Source: Acidobacteriaceae bacterium (GTDB taxonomy: Bacteria; Acidobacteriota; Terriglobia; Terriglobales; Acidobacteriaceae). From it: 18,486 nt of DNA. Made by a program: the position numbers and the translations under genes. Positions 6,456 through 13,643 of the stretch are shown in pieces. The stretch lies in assembly GCA_003162255.1 (NCBI GenBank), contig PMMJ01000192.1:17496-35981 (forward strand), written 5' to 3'. A model generated the notes under the pieces. That model was not told where the DNA came from. It ran no database searches and saw only the letters and a list, made by a program, of their open reading frames with translations. Each line of letters starts with the position of its first letter. Positions within the stretch are counted from its first letter, which is position 1.

Positions 6456-7352
6456 ATGAAAAACCGCACCATTTTCACGCTGCTGCTGGCCGTAGTCGTA
6501 ATCGTAGCTGTGCCAGTTTTTGCGCAAGATAATTCCGCATCCCAGACTCAGCCCGCGACCCAGTCCACATCGATGCAGCCTGCAGCCCCGGCGGCCACCA
6601 AGGCCGACAGCGCCACCGGCAAAGACCCGTTGCAACCGGAGACTCGCGAAGGCTTCTGGGGCCGCATGAATCCGTTCGCGCGCAAGAAATACGTCGCGCG
6701 GCAGACGCAGCCGATTCGCGACCGTATCAATGAACTCGATGAGCTGACTGCTTCCAACACACGGGCGATCAAGGATACCGATGCGCGCGCGCAGCAGGGA
6801 ATTCAGCTCGCTTCGGCCAAAGCCAACGAAGCCGATCAACATGCCATCGACGCCGGCAACAAGGCGCAGGCCGCACAGCAGACCGCACAACAGGCGCACA
6901 CCCGTCTGAACACGGTCGAGCAGGTGGTGACCAATATCGATCAGTACCAGCCCACGACCCAAACCGAAATCCTTTTCAAACCAGGACAGACGGTGCTGAG
7001 CCAGAATGCCAAGACCGCTCTCGACGAAATGGCCACTCCGCTGAAGAACCAGCGCGGCTACGTCGTCGAAGTTCAAGGCTTCTCCTCCGGTCATGGACAG
7101 GCGGCGATCTCGACTTCGCAGAAGATGGCCGAGTCGGTGGTCCGCTATCTGGCGCTGAACCACGACATTCCGATCTACCGGATTTACCTCGTCGGCATGG
7201 GCAATGCACCGACGCCGGCCTCGGCCAGCGATGCGAAGCCGAAGCGCATCACCGGCGGCCGCGTTGAAATCAGCCTCCTGAAGAACAATCTGGAGCAACT
7301 GGCTTCGACCGGCACGACCCCGGCGAATCAAGATCAACCGTTGCAGAAATAG
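6456..7352 (+). CDS. Exported coiled-coil protein with OmpA-like C-terminal domain
   Basis: A 298-residue envelope protein. Signal peptide: MKNRTIFTLLLAVVVIVAVPVFA, cleavage likely before QDN. Next comes a low-complexity Ala/Gln/Thr/Pro linker (about 25-60), a KDPLQPETREGFWGRMNPFARKKYV segment, then a long heptad-like helix (about 85-150) rich in Ala and Gln (ARAQQGIQLASAKANEADQHAIDAGNKAQAAQQTAQQAH), similar in style to an alanine zipper. The C-terminal domain (about 163-265) resembles OmpA/MotB: ILFKPGQTVLSQNAKTALDEMATPLKN, YVVEVQGFSS, MAESVVRYLALNHDIPIYRIYLVGMGN, RRVEISL-type end. The usual peptidoglycan-contacting Asp (GHTD) and Arg (LS..RA) are not evident, so murein binding is doubtful. 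Probably a periplasmic or outer-membrane-linked structural protein. It has a strong terminator and is likely monocistronic. Confidence 0.82.
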   Translation: MKNRTIFTLLLAVVVIVAVPVFAQDNSASQTQPATQSTSMQPAAPAATKADSATGKDPLQPETREGFWGRMNPFARKKYVARQTQPIRDRINELDELTASNTRAIKDTDARAQQGIQLASAKANEADQHAIDAGNKAQAAQQTAQQAHTRLNTVEQVVTNIDQYQPTTQTEILFKPGQTVLSQNAKTALDEMATPLKNQRGYVVEVQGFSSGHGQAAISTSQKMAESVVRYLALNHDIPIYRIYLVGMGNAPTPASASDAKPKRITGGRVEISLLKNNLEQLASTGTTPANQDQPLQK

Positions 7353-7372
7353 CAGTACCCTTCCCCGAAAAA

Positions 7373-7401
7373 GCCTCCCGTGAAAATGGGAGGCTTTTTT
7401 T
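7373..7401 (+). terminator. Rho-independent terminator after the OmpA-like gene
   Basis: GCCTCCC (7373-7379) pairs with GGGAGGC (7388-7394) around an eight-base loop, followed directly by seven Ts. An A-run (7368-7372) on the other side makes it potentially bidirectional. Confidence 0.93.
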
Positions 7402-7431
7402 GTGCGCTTGAGGCTTGATCACAGACTAAGT

Positions 7432-7503
7432 CTGTGCTGCGAGCTACGAGCCGCGAGCTTCGAGCGAACGGGTTGCCCGTAGCTCAAAGCTCAAAGCCCG
7501 CAG
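7432..7503. repeat. GAGC(T/C)-rich degenerate repeat, copy 1
   Basis: Multiple overlapping GAGCTACGAGC/GAGCTTCGAGC/AGCTCAAAGC units form many small inverted repeats. The block GCGAGCTTCGAG also occurs in the copy at 12815-12917, and a fragment (CTCGTAGCTCGCGG) is at 16536-16549. All are intergenic. Confidence 0.6.
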
Positions 7504-7525
7504 CCTGCTTACTCCAGGATCGTGC

Positions 7526-7531
7526 TATCCT
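7526..7531 (+). promoter_or_regulatory. -10-like TATCCT before ogt
   Basis: TATCCT ends ten bases before the ATG at 7542; no Shine-Dalgarno lies between. A transcript would have a leader of only a few bases. Confidence 0.35.
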
Positions 7532-7541
7532 CCCACTCGTC

Positions 7542-8057
7542 ATGGAAACTCTGTCCTGCCTCCGCACGCCTTCGCCGGTCGGCCCACTGTTTCTTGCCGC
7601 TTCCACAAAGGGTCTGGTGCGACTCGAATTCGAAGCCCGCATGCAGAAAATGAATCCCGGTAGGATTCAGTTGCATGAGTCCAAGCAAGCCCTCGCGCCC
7701 TATCTGCGCGAACTCAACCAGTATTTCGCGGGTGAGCGCCGCGAGTTCTCCTTCCCGCTCGATCTTCGTGGAACCGAGTTCCAACTCGCGTGCTGGAACG
7801 CGCTGCTTGAAATCCCATACGGCGAGACCCGCAGCTACCGCGACATCGCTCAAGCGATTGGCCACCCGCGCGCCTGCCGTGCCGTGGGCATGTCGAACAA
7901 CCGGAATCCGGTCGCCATCGTTGTCCCCTGCCACCGCGTAATCGCATCAAGCGGATCGTTGTGCGGCTATGGCGGCGGTCTCGACATCAAGCGCAAGTTG
8001 CTCGATCTTGAGCAAGGGAGTGTTCGCCCTTGCCTTCCGCTTGGGATCGGCGCATAA
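7542..8057 (+). CDS. ogt: Methylated-DNA--protein-cysteine methyltransferase
   Basis: A 171-residue suicide DNA-repair protein that takes alkyl groups from O6-alkylguanine onto its own cysteine. The C-terminal domain is canonical: LRGTEFQLACWNALLEIPYGETRSYRDIAQAIGHPRACRAVGMSNNRNP, followed by VVPCHRVI with acceptor Cys130, then GSLCGYGGGLDIKRKLLDLE. The N-terminal ribonuclease-like domain (residues 1-70) is short, as in the Ogt type. The frame is open upstream, but that extension lies inside a dispersed repeat and has no matching family sequence, so the ATG at 7542 is chosen. It lies ten bases after a -10-like hexamer. It is about 190 nt after the terminator of the OmpA-like gene and 27 nt ahead of the SRPBCC gene, so the latter may be in the same operon. 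There is no N-terminal Ada-type zinc domain. Confidence 0.94.
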   Translation: METLSCLRTPSPVGPLFLAASTKGLVRLEFEARMQKMNPGRIQLHESKQALAPYLRELNQYFAGERREFSFPLDLRGTEFQLACWNALLEIPYGETRSYRDIAQAIGHPRACRAVGMSNNRNPVAIVVPCHRVIASSGSLCGYGGGLDIKRKLLDLEQGSVRPCLPLGIGA

Positions 8058-8071
8058 TCCGCCCAATTGTG

Positions 8072-8076
8072 GGAGG
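8072..8076 (+). promoter_or_regulatory. Shine-Dalgarno GGAGG for the SRPBCC gene
   Basis: GGAGG ends eight bases before the ATG at 8085 and favours that start over the in-frame TTG at 8067, which would lie upstream of this site. Confidence 0.65.
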
Positions 8077-8084
8077 GGTCTCCC

Positions 8085-8537
8085 ATGCTGCCGCGCATCG
8101 AGTACTCCGTTACCGTTCCGGTTCCGGTCGATGCGGCGTTTCAGGCCTTTCAGGACCTCGGACGCCTGCTGCATCGCGGGATCTACAACGAGGCTTCGTG
8201 GGTCGAGGGCAAGCCCTGGCAGGTCGGTAGCAGGCTGCGCTATGTCATCGTTCAACCCGTCTGTACCACTGTTTCTGCCGTCGTAACCTCCATCAGTCCA
8301 CACCGCACGATAAGCCTGATCAACCACGCTCTGGGCGTTACGACCGAACAGAACGTCACCTTCGGGCCCGACCCCAAGGGCGGAACACGTGTCCGCATGA
8401 CTATGGACTTTGTGGGCAAATCGACGGAGTTATCCGAAAGCGCCGTCCGTGATGCGATCACTTTTGTCACCAAGGACGCGCTCGATAGCGTGGTCGCACT
8501 CTGCCGGCGGCGCTCCTCATCGGGCACGGGTAAGTGA
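8085..8537 (+). CDS. SRPBCC (START-like/polyketide cyclase) family protein
   Basis: A 150-residue single-domain protein. The N-terminus IEYSVTVPVPVDAAFQAFQDLGRLLHRGIYNEASWVEGKPWQVGSRLRYVI fits the SRPBCC helix-grip fold: first strand, 'PVDAAFQAF' helix, then the W-x-x-G-x-x-W and G-S-x-L elements. Later segments form beta strands (TTVSAVVTSISPHRTISLINHALGVTTEQNVTF, GTRVRMTMDFVG), ending in a long C-terminal helix (AVRDAITFVTKDALDSVVALCRR). Such proteins bind hydrophobic ligands in a deep cavity; the ligand cannot be read here. No signal peptide, so cytoplasmic. It follows ogt by 27 nt and has its own strong ribosome binding site. Confidence 0.75.
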   Translation: MLPRIEYSVTVPVPVDAAFQAFQDLGRLLHRGIYNEASWVEGKPWQVGSRLRYVIVQPVCTTVSAVVTSISPHRTISLINHALGVTTEQNVTFGPDPKGGTRVRMTMDFVGKSTELSESAVRDAITFVTKDALDSVVALCRRRSSSGTGK

Positions 8538-8610
8538 TCTCCCACCGCGTTCAACAGGAGACGGAGCAAGGTTCGTCTCTACCGCGGGTATCACCAACCG
8601 GACGTGAGCT

Positions 8611-8638
8611 CTGACGTTCGGCGGGATTCCTGTACACT
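8611..8638 (+). promoter_or_regulatory. Candidate promoter upstream of the APC transporter
   Basis: CTGACG (8611-8616) and TACACT (8633-8638) are separated by 16 nt, each with four of six consensus matches. Transcription would start near 8645, at the ATG of a 14-codon leader ORF and about 54 nt before the transporter's GTG start. Confidence 0.45.
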
Positions 8639-8645
8639 AGCCGCC

Positions 8646-8690
8646 ATGCTCGGCGGCCTCTTCCTGCCGCTGAAGCCTACTTCATCGTAA
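8646..8690 (+). CDS. Possible 14-residue leader peptide ahead of the transporter
   Basis: ATG seven bases after the TACACT hexamer opens MLGGLFLPLKPTSS and stops at TAA (8688-8690), eight bases before the transporter's GTG. If the promoter is used as drawn, this would be a leaderless upstream ORF that could couple to or attenuate the transporter. The region has no Shine-Dalgarno before GTG 8699, so coupling is conceivable. Short length makes chance likely. Confidence 0.25.
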   Translation: MLGGLFLPLKPTSS

Positions 8691-8698
8691 ACGCTGTC

Positions 8699-10042
8699 GT
8701 GAGCGCGCTACGCCAATCCGCGACACCCACCGTCCGCAAGGCGAGTTTCTTCTATTTCGTCTTCGTGATGTTTTCCTACACCACCGGGGGTCCCTTCGGA
8801 CTCGAATCGATGGTCACCACCAGCGGCCCGGGGATGACTCTGCTCTATCTCCTGCTCATCCCGCTATTCTGGTGCATCCCGGTATCTCTGGTCTCCGCCG
8901 AACTCACCACCGCTATGCCGGTCGAAGGCGGATTCTACCGCTGGAGCCGCGCCGCCTTCGGAGACTTCTGGGGATTCCTCGCCGGATGGTGGAACTGGTC
9001 GGCCTCATTCCTGCTTGGCGGCTCCTACGCCGTACTGTTCACCGACTACCTGGCTTTCTACTTCCCGCAGATTGTCGGATGGAAACACTAGCTCGCTTCC
9101 TTCGCTCTGATCGCCATCATTACTTGGATCAACATTCGCGGCATTCAAATGGTGGGGAGAGTCGCCACGGTTTTTGAAGTCTTCATTTTTGTTCCCATCA
9201 TCGCCATGGTCGTGCTGGGGCTGGCGAAGTGGCATCACAATCCGTTTGTGCCGTTGGTTCCACCGCGCCAGCCTTTTTCCAAAGTAATCGGAGTGGGCCT
9301 CGCCCTGGGCCTTTGGCTGTACTCCGGATACGAGCAACTCTCCACCGTGGCCGGGGAAGTCGAGAACCCGCAGCGCAGCTACCCACGGGCGCTCGCGCTG
9401 GTGGTTCCGCTTTCGATCGCTATTTATTTCCTGCCGACATTCGCTGCCCTAGCCACGCTCGGAGACTGGCAACAGTGGAGAGATGGATACTTTTCGACTG
9501 CCGCTCTGCTGATCGGCGGCCCCTGGCTTGGCAGCCTGATGACGATCGCCGCCATGGTCTGCAACGTGGCGCTGCTCAACAGCACCGTTCTCACCACCAC
9601 GCGTATGCCATTCGCGCTCGCCGAAGACGGATATCTGCCGCCATTCCTCAGTGGCCGGCATCCGCGTTACGGGACGCCCTGGATCGCGATTGTCATTTCC
9701 GCCGCAATCTACGCATCGCTGGCGCTGCACTCGCTCGGCGACTTGATCAGCATCTATGTCTGGCTGCGCGCCGCCACTACCGTGCTGACCGTCCTCTCCG
9801 CCTGGGGACTGCGCCGCAAGCGCCCCAACCTGCCGCGAGCCTTCCGCATCCCGGGCGGCGATCTTGGACTGATCTACGTGATCGCCATGCCGCTCGCTAT
9901 GGCCTATGTCGTCCTGCGATACAGCGATCCCATCGCCATGCGCTGGGGGCCGTGGGCTCTGGCTGCCGGTCCAGTTGTCTATTTTGTGGCGAAGTGGTTC
10001 GCCAAGCGTGCCGCGCAGAAGGCGGCGGCCAAGGTAGGATAG
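8699..10042 (+). pseudogene. APC-family amino acid transporter interrupted by an in-frame TAG
   Basis: A 447-codon frame for a membrane permease of the APC (LeuT-fold) superfamily, broken by TAG at 9089-9091 (codon 131). N-terminal part: KASFFYFVFVMFSYTTGGPFGLESMVTTSGPGMTLLYLLLIPLFWCIPVSLVSAEL, then MPVEGGFYRWSRAAFGDFWGFLAGWWNWSASFLLGGSYAVLFTDYL, both typical of APC transmembrane segments 1-3. After the stop the same frame goes on as LASFALIAIITWINIRGIQMVGRV, then GLWLYSGYEQLSTVAGEVENPQRSYPRAL, a hallmark APC segment, to a Lys/Ala-rich end. One change (for example TGG to TAG) explains the break, and the rest shows no decay, so the mutation is recent, a sequence error, or read through. Reinitiation at the ATG at 9149 would give only a partial transporter. 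The start is GTG at 8699. It is 18 nt ahead of the amidase gene, with which it probably forms an operon. The substrate is unknown. Confidence 0.85.
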
Positions 10043-10051
10043 GTTCGGATC

Positions 10052-10056
10052 GAGGA
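10052..10056 (+). promoter_or_regulatory. Shine-Dalgarno GAGGA for the amidase gene
   Basis: GAGGA lies four bases before the GTG at 10061, just after the stop of the transporter frame, supporting GTG as the start. The adjacent ATG at 10059 is out of frame. Confidence 0.55.
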
Positions 10057-10060
10057 TCAT

Positions 10061-11449
10061 GTGCCCGTCACCATCCGCGAACTAAGTCGAAAAATTCACG
10101 ACCGCGAAATCTCTCCCGTTGAACTTACCGGCGATTGCCTCGCGCGCATCGAAAAGCTCAACCCGACTCTCAACGCCTTCATCGCCGTCACGTCCGAATC
10201 CGCGCTTGACGAAGCTCGCCGCGCCGAACAGGAAATATCTCACGGAAACTATCGTGGCCCGCTCCACGGCATTCCCATCGGACTAAAAGATATTCTCGAT
10301 ACCGCGGGAGTCCGCACCACCGCCGCCAGCGCTCTGTTCAAGGATCGCATTCCCGATGAAGACGCCGAAGTCGTGCGCCGCCTGCGCGCCGCGGGAGCAA
10401 TCATTCTAGGCAAGCAGAATCTGCACGAATTCGCCTACGGCGGCAGTTCGATGATCAGCTTGTTCGGCGAGATTCATAACCCATGGGACACGATGCGGGT
10501 GACAGGTGGATCTTCGGGAGGCTCAGCTGCCAGCGTGGCCGCTGGTCTTGGCTTCGCCGCCGTCGGCACCGACACTGCCGGTTCCATTCGCCTGCCCGCA
10601 GCCTACTGCGGAGTCGTTGGACTCAAGCCGACCTACGGCCGTGTGAGCGCCCGCGGAGTCGTTCCATTGTCGTGGTCCTACGATCACGTTGGCCCGCTCG
10701 CAAATTCGGTCTATGATGCAGCGCTGATGCTGCAGGTGCTCGCGGGCTATGACCCAGCCGATCCTGCCAGCATTGACGCGCCCGTTCGCGACTTCGCCGC
10801 CGCGCTGGACCAGCCCTTGCCCAAGCTGCGCATCAGCATTCCACGGGCATTTTTCTTCGACGATCTTCATCCCGAGGTTGCCGAGGCCATCGAGAAAGCG
10901 ATTGGAGTTTTTCGCCTGCTCCATGCCGAGATTCGCGAGGTCAAACTCGAAGTCCCTACCGACCGCACGCTCGCGAGCGCCGAGGCCTATGCCTTTCACG
11001 GGCCATTCATCGCGCGCTCACCGCAGCTCTATCAGCCCGCCACGCTGGCGCGCATTCAATCGGGAGCCAACATCTCCGCCTCCGACGCTCTACGAGCCAG
11101 TCGCGACCTCCAGGCCAGCCGTCACGCCATCCGAAAAGTATTCGCTGAAGTGGACGTGCTGCTCACGCCCACCGTTCCGGTCCCGCCGCCTGTGATCGCC
11201 GATCTCCAAGAACATCCGGAAGACCTGCGTCCGCAAGAGCTGATCATGCTGCGCAATACGCGCCCGTTTAACGTGTGGGGAATTCCGGCGATTTCCCTTT
11301 CCTGCGGATTTACCAAAGACGGCCTGCCCATTGGTCTGCAACTGGCCGCCGCTCCCTGGCAGGAGGGCGTGGTGCTGCAGGCCGCGCATGTGTACGAGGA
11401 AGCGACAGAGTGGCACAAGAAGAGGCCGCAGCCAGCACGGACCACGTAG
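10061..11449 (+). CDS. Amidase-signature family hydrolase (GatA-like)
   Basis: A 462-residue cytoplasmic enzyme with the Ser-cisSer-Lys triad. Lys76 is in GPLHGIPIGLKDILDTAG, cis-Ser151 in VTGGSSGGSAASVAAG and nucleophile Ser175 in VGTDTAGSIRLPAAYCGVVGLKPTYGRVS; the spacings (75 and 24 residues) match those of well-studied family members. The domain runs from about residue 5 (IRELSRKIHDREISPVELT) to GIPAISLSCGFTKDGLPIGLQLAA near the C-terminus. It hydrolyses an amide bond. It could be a true GatA subunit of the glutamyl-tRNA(Gln) amidotransferase, but no gatC or gatB is adjacent, and its place behind an amino-acid permease suggests a free amidase acting on an imported amide. The exact substrate is unresolved. 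The start is GTG with a nearby Shine-Dalgarno. Confidence 0.88.
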   Translation: MPVTIRELSRKIHDREISPVELTGDCLARIEKLNPTLNAFIAVTSESALDEARRAEQEISHGNYRGPLHGIPIGLKDILDTAGVRTTAASALFKDRIPDEDAEVVRRLRAAGAIILGKQNLHEFAYGGSSMISLFGEIHNPWDTMRVTGGSSGGSAASVAAGLGFAAVGTDTAGSIRLPAAYCGVVGLKPTYGRVSARGVVPLSWSYDHVGPLANSVYDAALMLQVLAGYDPADPASIDAPVRDFAAALDQPLPKLRISIPRAFFFDDLHPEVAEAIEKAIGVFRLLHAEIREVKLEVPTDRTLASAEAYAFHGPFIARSPQLYQPATLARIQSGANISASDALRASRDLQASRHAIRKVFAEVDVLLTPTVPVPPPVIADLQEHPEDLRPQELIMLRNTRPFNVWGIPAISLSCGFTKDGLPIGLQLAAAPWQEGVVLQAAHVYEEATEWHKKRPQPARTT

Positions 11450-11471
11450 GGACGGACGCATTCGTCCGTCC
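11450..11471. terminator. Hairpin between convergent amidase and tyrS
   Basis: GGACGGACG (11450-11458) pairs perfectly with CGTCCGTCC (11463-11471) around a four-base loop, starting one base after the amidase stop codon. No T-run follows. It may serve both convergent genes. Confidence 0.55.
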
Positions 11472-11502
11472 AACCGAGCGAAGCGAGGCAAGGGGCAGGA
11501 TA

Positions 11503-12789
11503 CTAGCGAATCAAGAAAACCTTCTTGATTCTCTTGCCTACGCGCACAGTTAGTTCTGTCCGAGGATCAAGGAAAATGACCGGATCAGTCTTCAATTCGC
11601 CGTTGACCTTTACGGCCCTTTGTTTGAGTTTGCGTACCGCGTCGCTTATTGAGCCGGCGAGTCCTGATCGAGCCAGCAAGCGGTCGAGCTTAATCCTCGT
11701 TTCTCCGGTTGCCAGCACGTCGCCGGCAACCTCCATGGGAGTGCCTTCGGGCCGCGCTTCGACATCGGCAAGCACTACTCTCACTTCCTCCATTTCCTGC
11801 GGCACGCCGCCTTTCTGGAACTGCCTGGCCCAATCCTCCGCGGCCCGTGTCGCCGCCTCCGCCGAGTGAAAATCCGCCACGATCCCCCGCGCCAGCTCTT
11901 TCTTCAGCGCCATGGGATGCGCCTTCCCGCTCGCTGCATCCGCCTTCATCGCCGCGATCTGCTCTGTCCGCACATCTGTCAGCAGCTCGTAATATCTCCA
12001 CATCATCTCGTCGGAAATCGACATTACTTTGCCGTAGATCTCTAGCGGCGGTTCGTGGATTCCAATAGCGTTGCCCAGCGACTTCGACATTTTGTTCACG
12101 CCGTCGAGGCCTTCGAGGATCGGCGTGGTCAGCACCACTTGCGACTCCTGCCCGTAGGCGCGCTGCAACTCGCGGCCTACCAGCAGATTGAATTTCTGGT
12201 CAGTGCCGCCGAGTTCCACATCGGCTTCGAGCGCGACCGAGTCATATCCCTGCGCCAGCGGATACAGCAACTCGTGCATGGCAATCGGCTTTTCGTCATG
12301 GAAGCGTTTGTGGAAGTCCTCGCGCTCCAGCATCTTCGAGACCGTGTATTTCGCGGTCAAACGGATGAAATCGTCGGCTGAGAACTTTGAGAACCAGCGG
12401 CTGTTGAAGTCCACCACCGTTTTTTCCGGGCTAAGAATTTTGAAGACCTGCGCTTTGTAGGTCTCCGCGTTCTCCACAATCTGCTCCCGCGTCAGCGGAG
12501 GCCGCGTCGCCGAACGCCCCGTCGGATCGCCAATCATCCCGGTGAAATCTCCAATGAGGAAGATGACCGTGTGCCCGAGGTCCTGAAAATGTTTGAGCTT
12601 GCGCAGGACGACCGTGTGGCCGAGGTGCAAGTCGGGAGCCGTCGGGTCCATGCCCAGCTTCACGCGGAGCGGCTTGCCCGAGGCGAGCGAGCGTTCTAGT
12701 TTCGAACGCAGTTCGGATTCCTTGACGATCTCCGCCGCGCCCTTCTTGAGGTATGCCAGTTGTTCGTCAACCGGTGGAAAATTAGTCAT
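11503..12789 (-). CDS. tyrS: Tyrosyl-tRNA synthetase
   Basis: A 428-residue class I synthetase charging tRNA-Tyr with tyrosine. The nucleotide-binding signatures are HLGH (residues 55-58, in GMDPTAPDLHLGHTVVLRKL) and KMSKS (233-237, in GVNKMSKSLGN). Tyrosine-pocket segments include FLIGDFTGMIGDPTGRSATRP, YPLAQGYDSVALEADVELGGTDQKFN and TTPILEGLDG. A C-terminal S4 RNA-binding domain follows (about 365-428: KLDRLLARSGLAGSISDAVRKLKQRAVKVNGELK). The sequence style is the TyrZ-like branch rather than the E. coli type. The frame extends upstream to 12852, but that part is encoded by a dispersed repeat, so MTNFPPVDEQ at 12789 is the start, nine bases after a minus-strand TATAAT. It lies downstream of rsmD on the same strand but separated by a repeat. 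Confidence 0.97.
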   Translation of the reverse strand: MTNFPPVDEQLAYLKKGAAEIVKESELRSKLERSLASGKPLRVKLGMDPTAPDLHLGHTVVLRKLKHFQDLGHTVIFLIGDFTGMIGDPTGRSATRPPLTREQIVENAETYKAQVFKILSPEKTVVDFNSRWFSKFSADDFIRLTAKYTVSKMLEREDFHKRFHDEKPIAMHELLYPLAQGYDSVALEADVELGGTDQKFNLLVGRELQRAYGQESQVVLTTPILEGLDGVNKMSKSLGNAIGIHEPPLEIYGKVMSISDEMMWRYYELLTDVRTEQIAAMKADAASGKAHPMALKKELARGIVADFHSAEAATRAAEDWARQFQKGGVPQEMEEVRVVLADVEARPEGTPMEVAGDVLATGETRIKLDRLLARSGLAGSISDAVRKLKQRAVKVNGELKTDPVIFLDPRTELTVRVGKRIKKVFLIR

Positions 12790-12798
12790 GTCGTAGTG

Positions 12799-12804
12799 AT
12801 TATA
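12799..12804 (-). promoter_or_regulatory. -10 hexamer TATAAT before tyrS
   Basis: A perfect TATAAT on the minus strand, nine bases before the ATG at 12789, with no Shine-Dalgarno between. Predicts a leader of two to three bases. No T-box-like leader could fit between this promoter and the start. Confidence 0.55.
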
Positions 12805-12814
12805 GCCACCCAAC

Positions 12815-12917
12815 CGCGAGCTGCGAGCTTCGAGCCGCGAGCTAAAAGTCAAAAGCTACGGCGAGACTGGTCAGGGTCGTGGACTGCTCGAAGCCCGCAG
12901 CTCGTAGCTCGAAGCTA
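12815..12917. repeat. GAGC(T/C)-rich degenerate repeat, copy 2
   Basis: The region between tyrS and rsmD is built of GAGCTGCGAGC, GAGCTTCGAGCC, GCTCGAAGC and AGCTCGTAGCTCGAAGC units, with the GAGC-type units at both ends in opposite orientation and a unique centre. It shares GCGAGCTTCGAG and CGAGCCGCGAGCT with the copy at 7432-7503. Confidence 0.6.
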
Positions 12918-12918
12918 T

Positions 12919-13482
12919 CTACCGCCGATAGAAGCTCAGCGCCGCGTCTCCCTGCACCAGCTTTCGATAGCGCCGCAGTTCGCCAAACGCTTCTCCCGGA
13001 TCGAATCTCTTTTCGTGTTCCGCGATGACTACACTGCGCTCGCGCAACAAATTCGATTCCGCCAGCGCCGCCAGCGTTTTCGCGTACTCGTCCTGCAGCG
13101 AGTATGGCGGATCGAGAAACACGAAATCGGCAGTGCTCCCCGCCGCGTCCAATTGCCGCAAGGCTTTCCCAACATCGAGTCTCACGATCTGGAATCCGCG
13201 CGCAATCCCGAGCGACTTCAAGTTCGCGGCAATCAACTCCGCGGCTGCTTTGGACGACTCGGCGAAGTGCACCATGCGCGCGCCGCGGCTCAGCGCCTCG
13301 ATGCCCACCGCGCCTGTCCCCGCATATAAGTCGAGCCACGTCGACTCCGCCAGCGCAGAAAAATCGCCGGCGCATAGCACGTTGAACAGGGTCTCGCGCA
13401 GGCGGTCCGCCGTCGGACGGATTTCGAGTCCGGGCAACGACCGCAACGTCCGCCGCCGGTATTGTCCAGCAATCACTCTCAT
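12919..13482 (-). CDS. rsmD: 16S rRNA (guanine966-N2)-methyltransferase RsmD
   Basis: A 187-residue S-adenosylmethionine-dependent methyltransferase that modifies G966 of 16S rRNA in the 30S subunit. Evidence: N-terminal MRVIAGQYRRRTLRSLPGLEIRPTADRLRETLFNVL (RsmD signature), SAM-binding DLYAGTGAVGIEALSRGA (51-68), and the catalytic N-methyltransferase motif DPPY at residues 124-127 in FVFLDPPYSLQ. The length matches the family. The ATG at 13482 gives the expected N-terminus; a longer upstream frame adds nothing family-like. It is transcribed divergently from the M50 protease gene and ahead of tyrS. In many genomes rsmD is followed by coaD; that neighbour is absent here. Confidence 0.95.
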   Translation of the reverse strand: MRVIAGQYRRRTLRSLPGLEIRPTADRLRETLFNVLCAGDFSALAESTWLDLYAGTGAVGIEALSRGARMVHFAESSKAAAELIAANLKSLGIARGFQIVRLDVGKALRQLDAAGSTADFVFLDPPYSLQDEYAKTLAALAESNLLRERSVVIAEHEKRFDPGEAFGELRRYRKLVQGDAALSFYRR

Positions 13483-13627
13483 AAAGTCGCGCCCACTGAA
13501 TTCGTCTCCATGGATGCGTGATCTTCGGCCCCAAGGGCTAAAGCCGGAAGATCAAATGTCCCGCCGGTCCAGCCCTTCGGTTTGGCCCTTTTCGCATCTC
13601 CTGGACGTCAATCGGTGTCTAAATAGA

Positions 13628-13633
13628 TAGAAT
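13628..13633 (+). promoter_or_regulatory. -10 hexamer TAGAAT before the M50/CBS protease gene
   Basis: TAGAAT ends ten bases before the ATG at 13644, and no Shine-Dalgarno is evident. The 13483-13627 segment to rsmD holds a CGGCCCCAAGGGCTAAAGCC block that resembles dispersed repeats in related genomes, but no second copy was seen here. Confidence 0.45.
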
Positions 13634-13643
13634 ACTGGTAAGC

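Noticed and set aside
7434..7541. N-terminal extension of the methyltransferase to 7434
   Set aside because: The sequence lies in a repeat and is not similar to the protein family; the ATG at 7542 fits.
9089..9091. Pyrrolysine decoding of the TAG in the transporter
   Set aside because: No functional reason for Pyl at this site, no known Pyl use in this type of organism, and no pyl genes in the window; a nonsense mutation is simpler.
9229..10122. A 297-codon + strand frame overlapping the transporter in another phase
   Set aside because: Arg/Pro/Ala-rich out-of-frame translation of the permease; no family signature.
10061..11449. Confident assignment of the amidase as GatA
   Set aside because: The catalytic triad fits all amidase-signature enzymes, and gatB/gatC are not adjacent; the neighbour is an amino-acid permease.
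12790..12852. N-terminal extension of tyrosyl-tRNA synthetase to 12852
   Set aside because: The extension is encoded by the dispersed repeat and the TATAAT promoter region; the family start fits the ATG at 12789.
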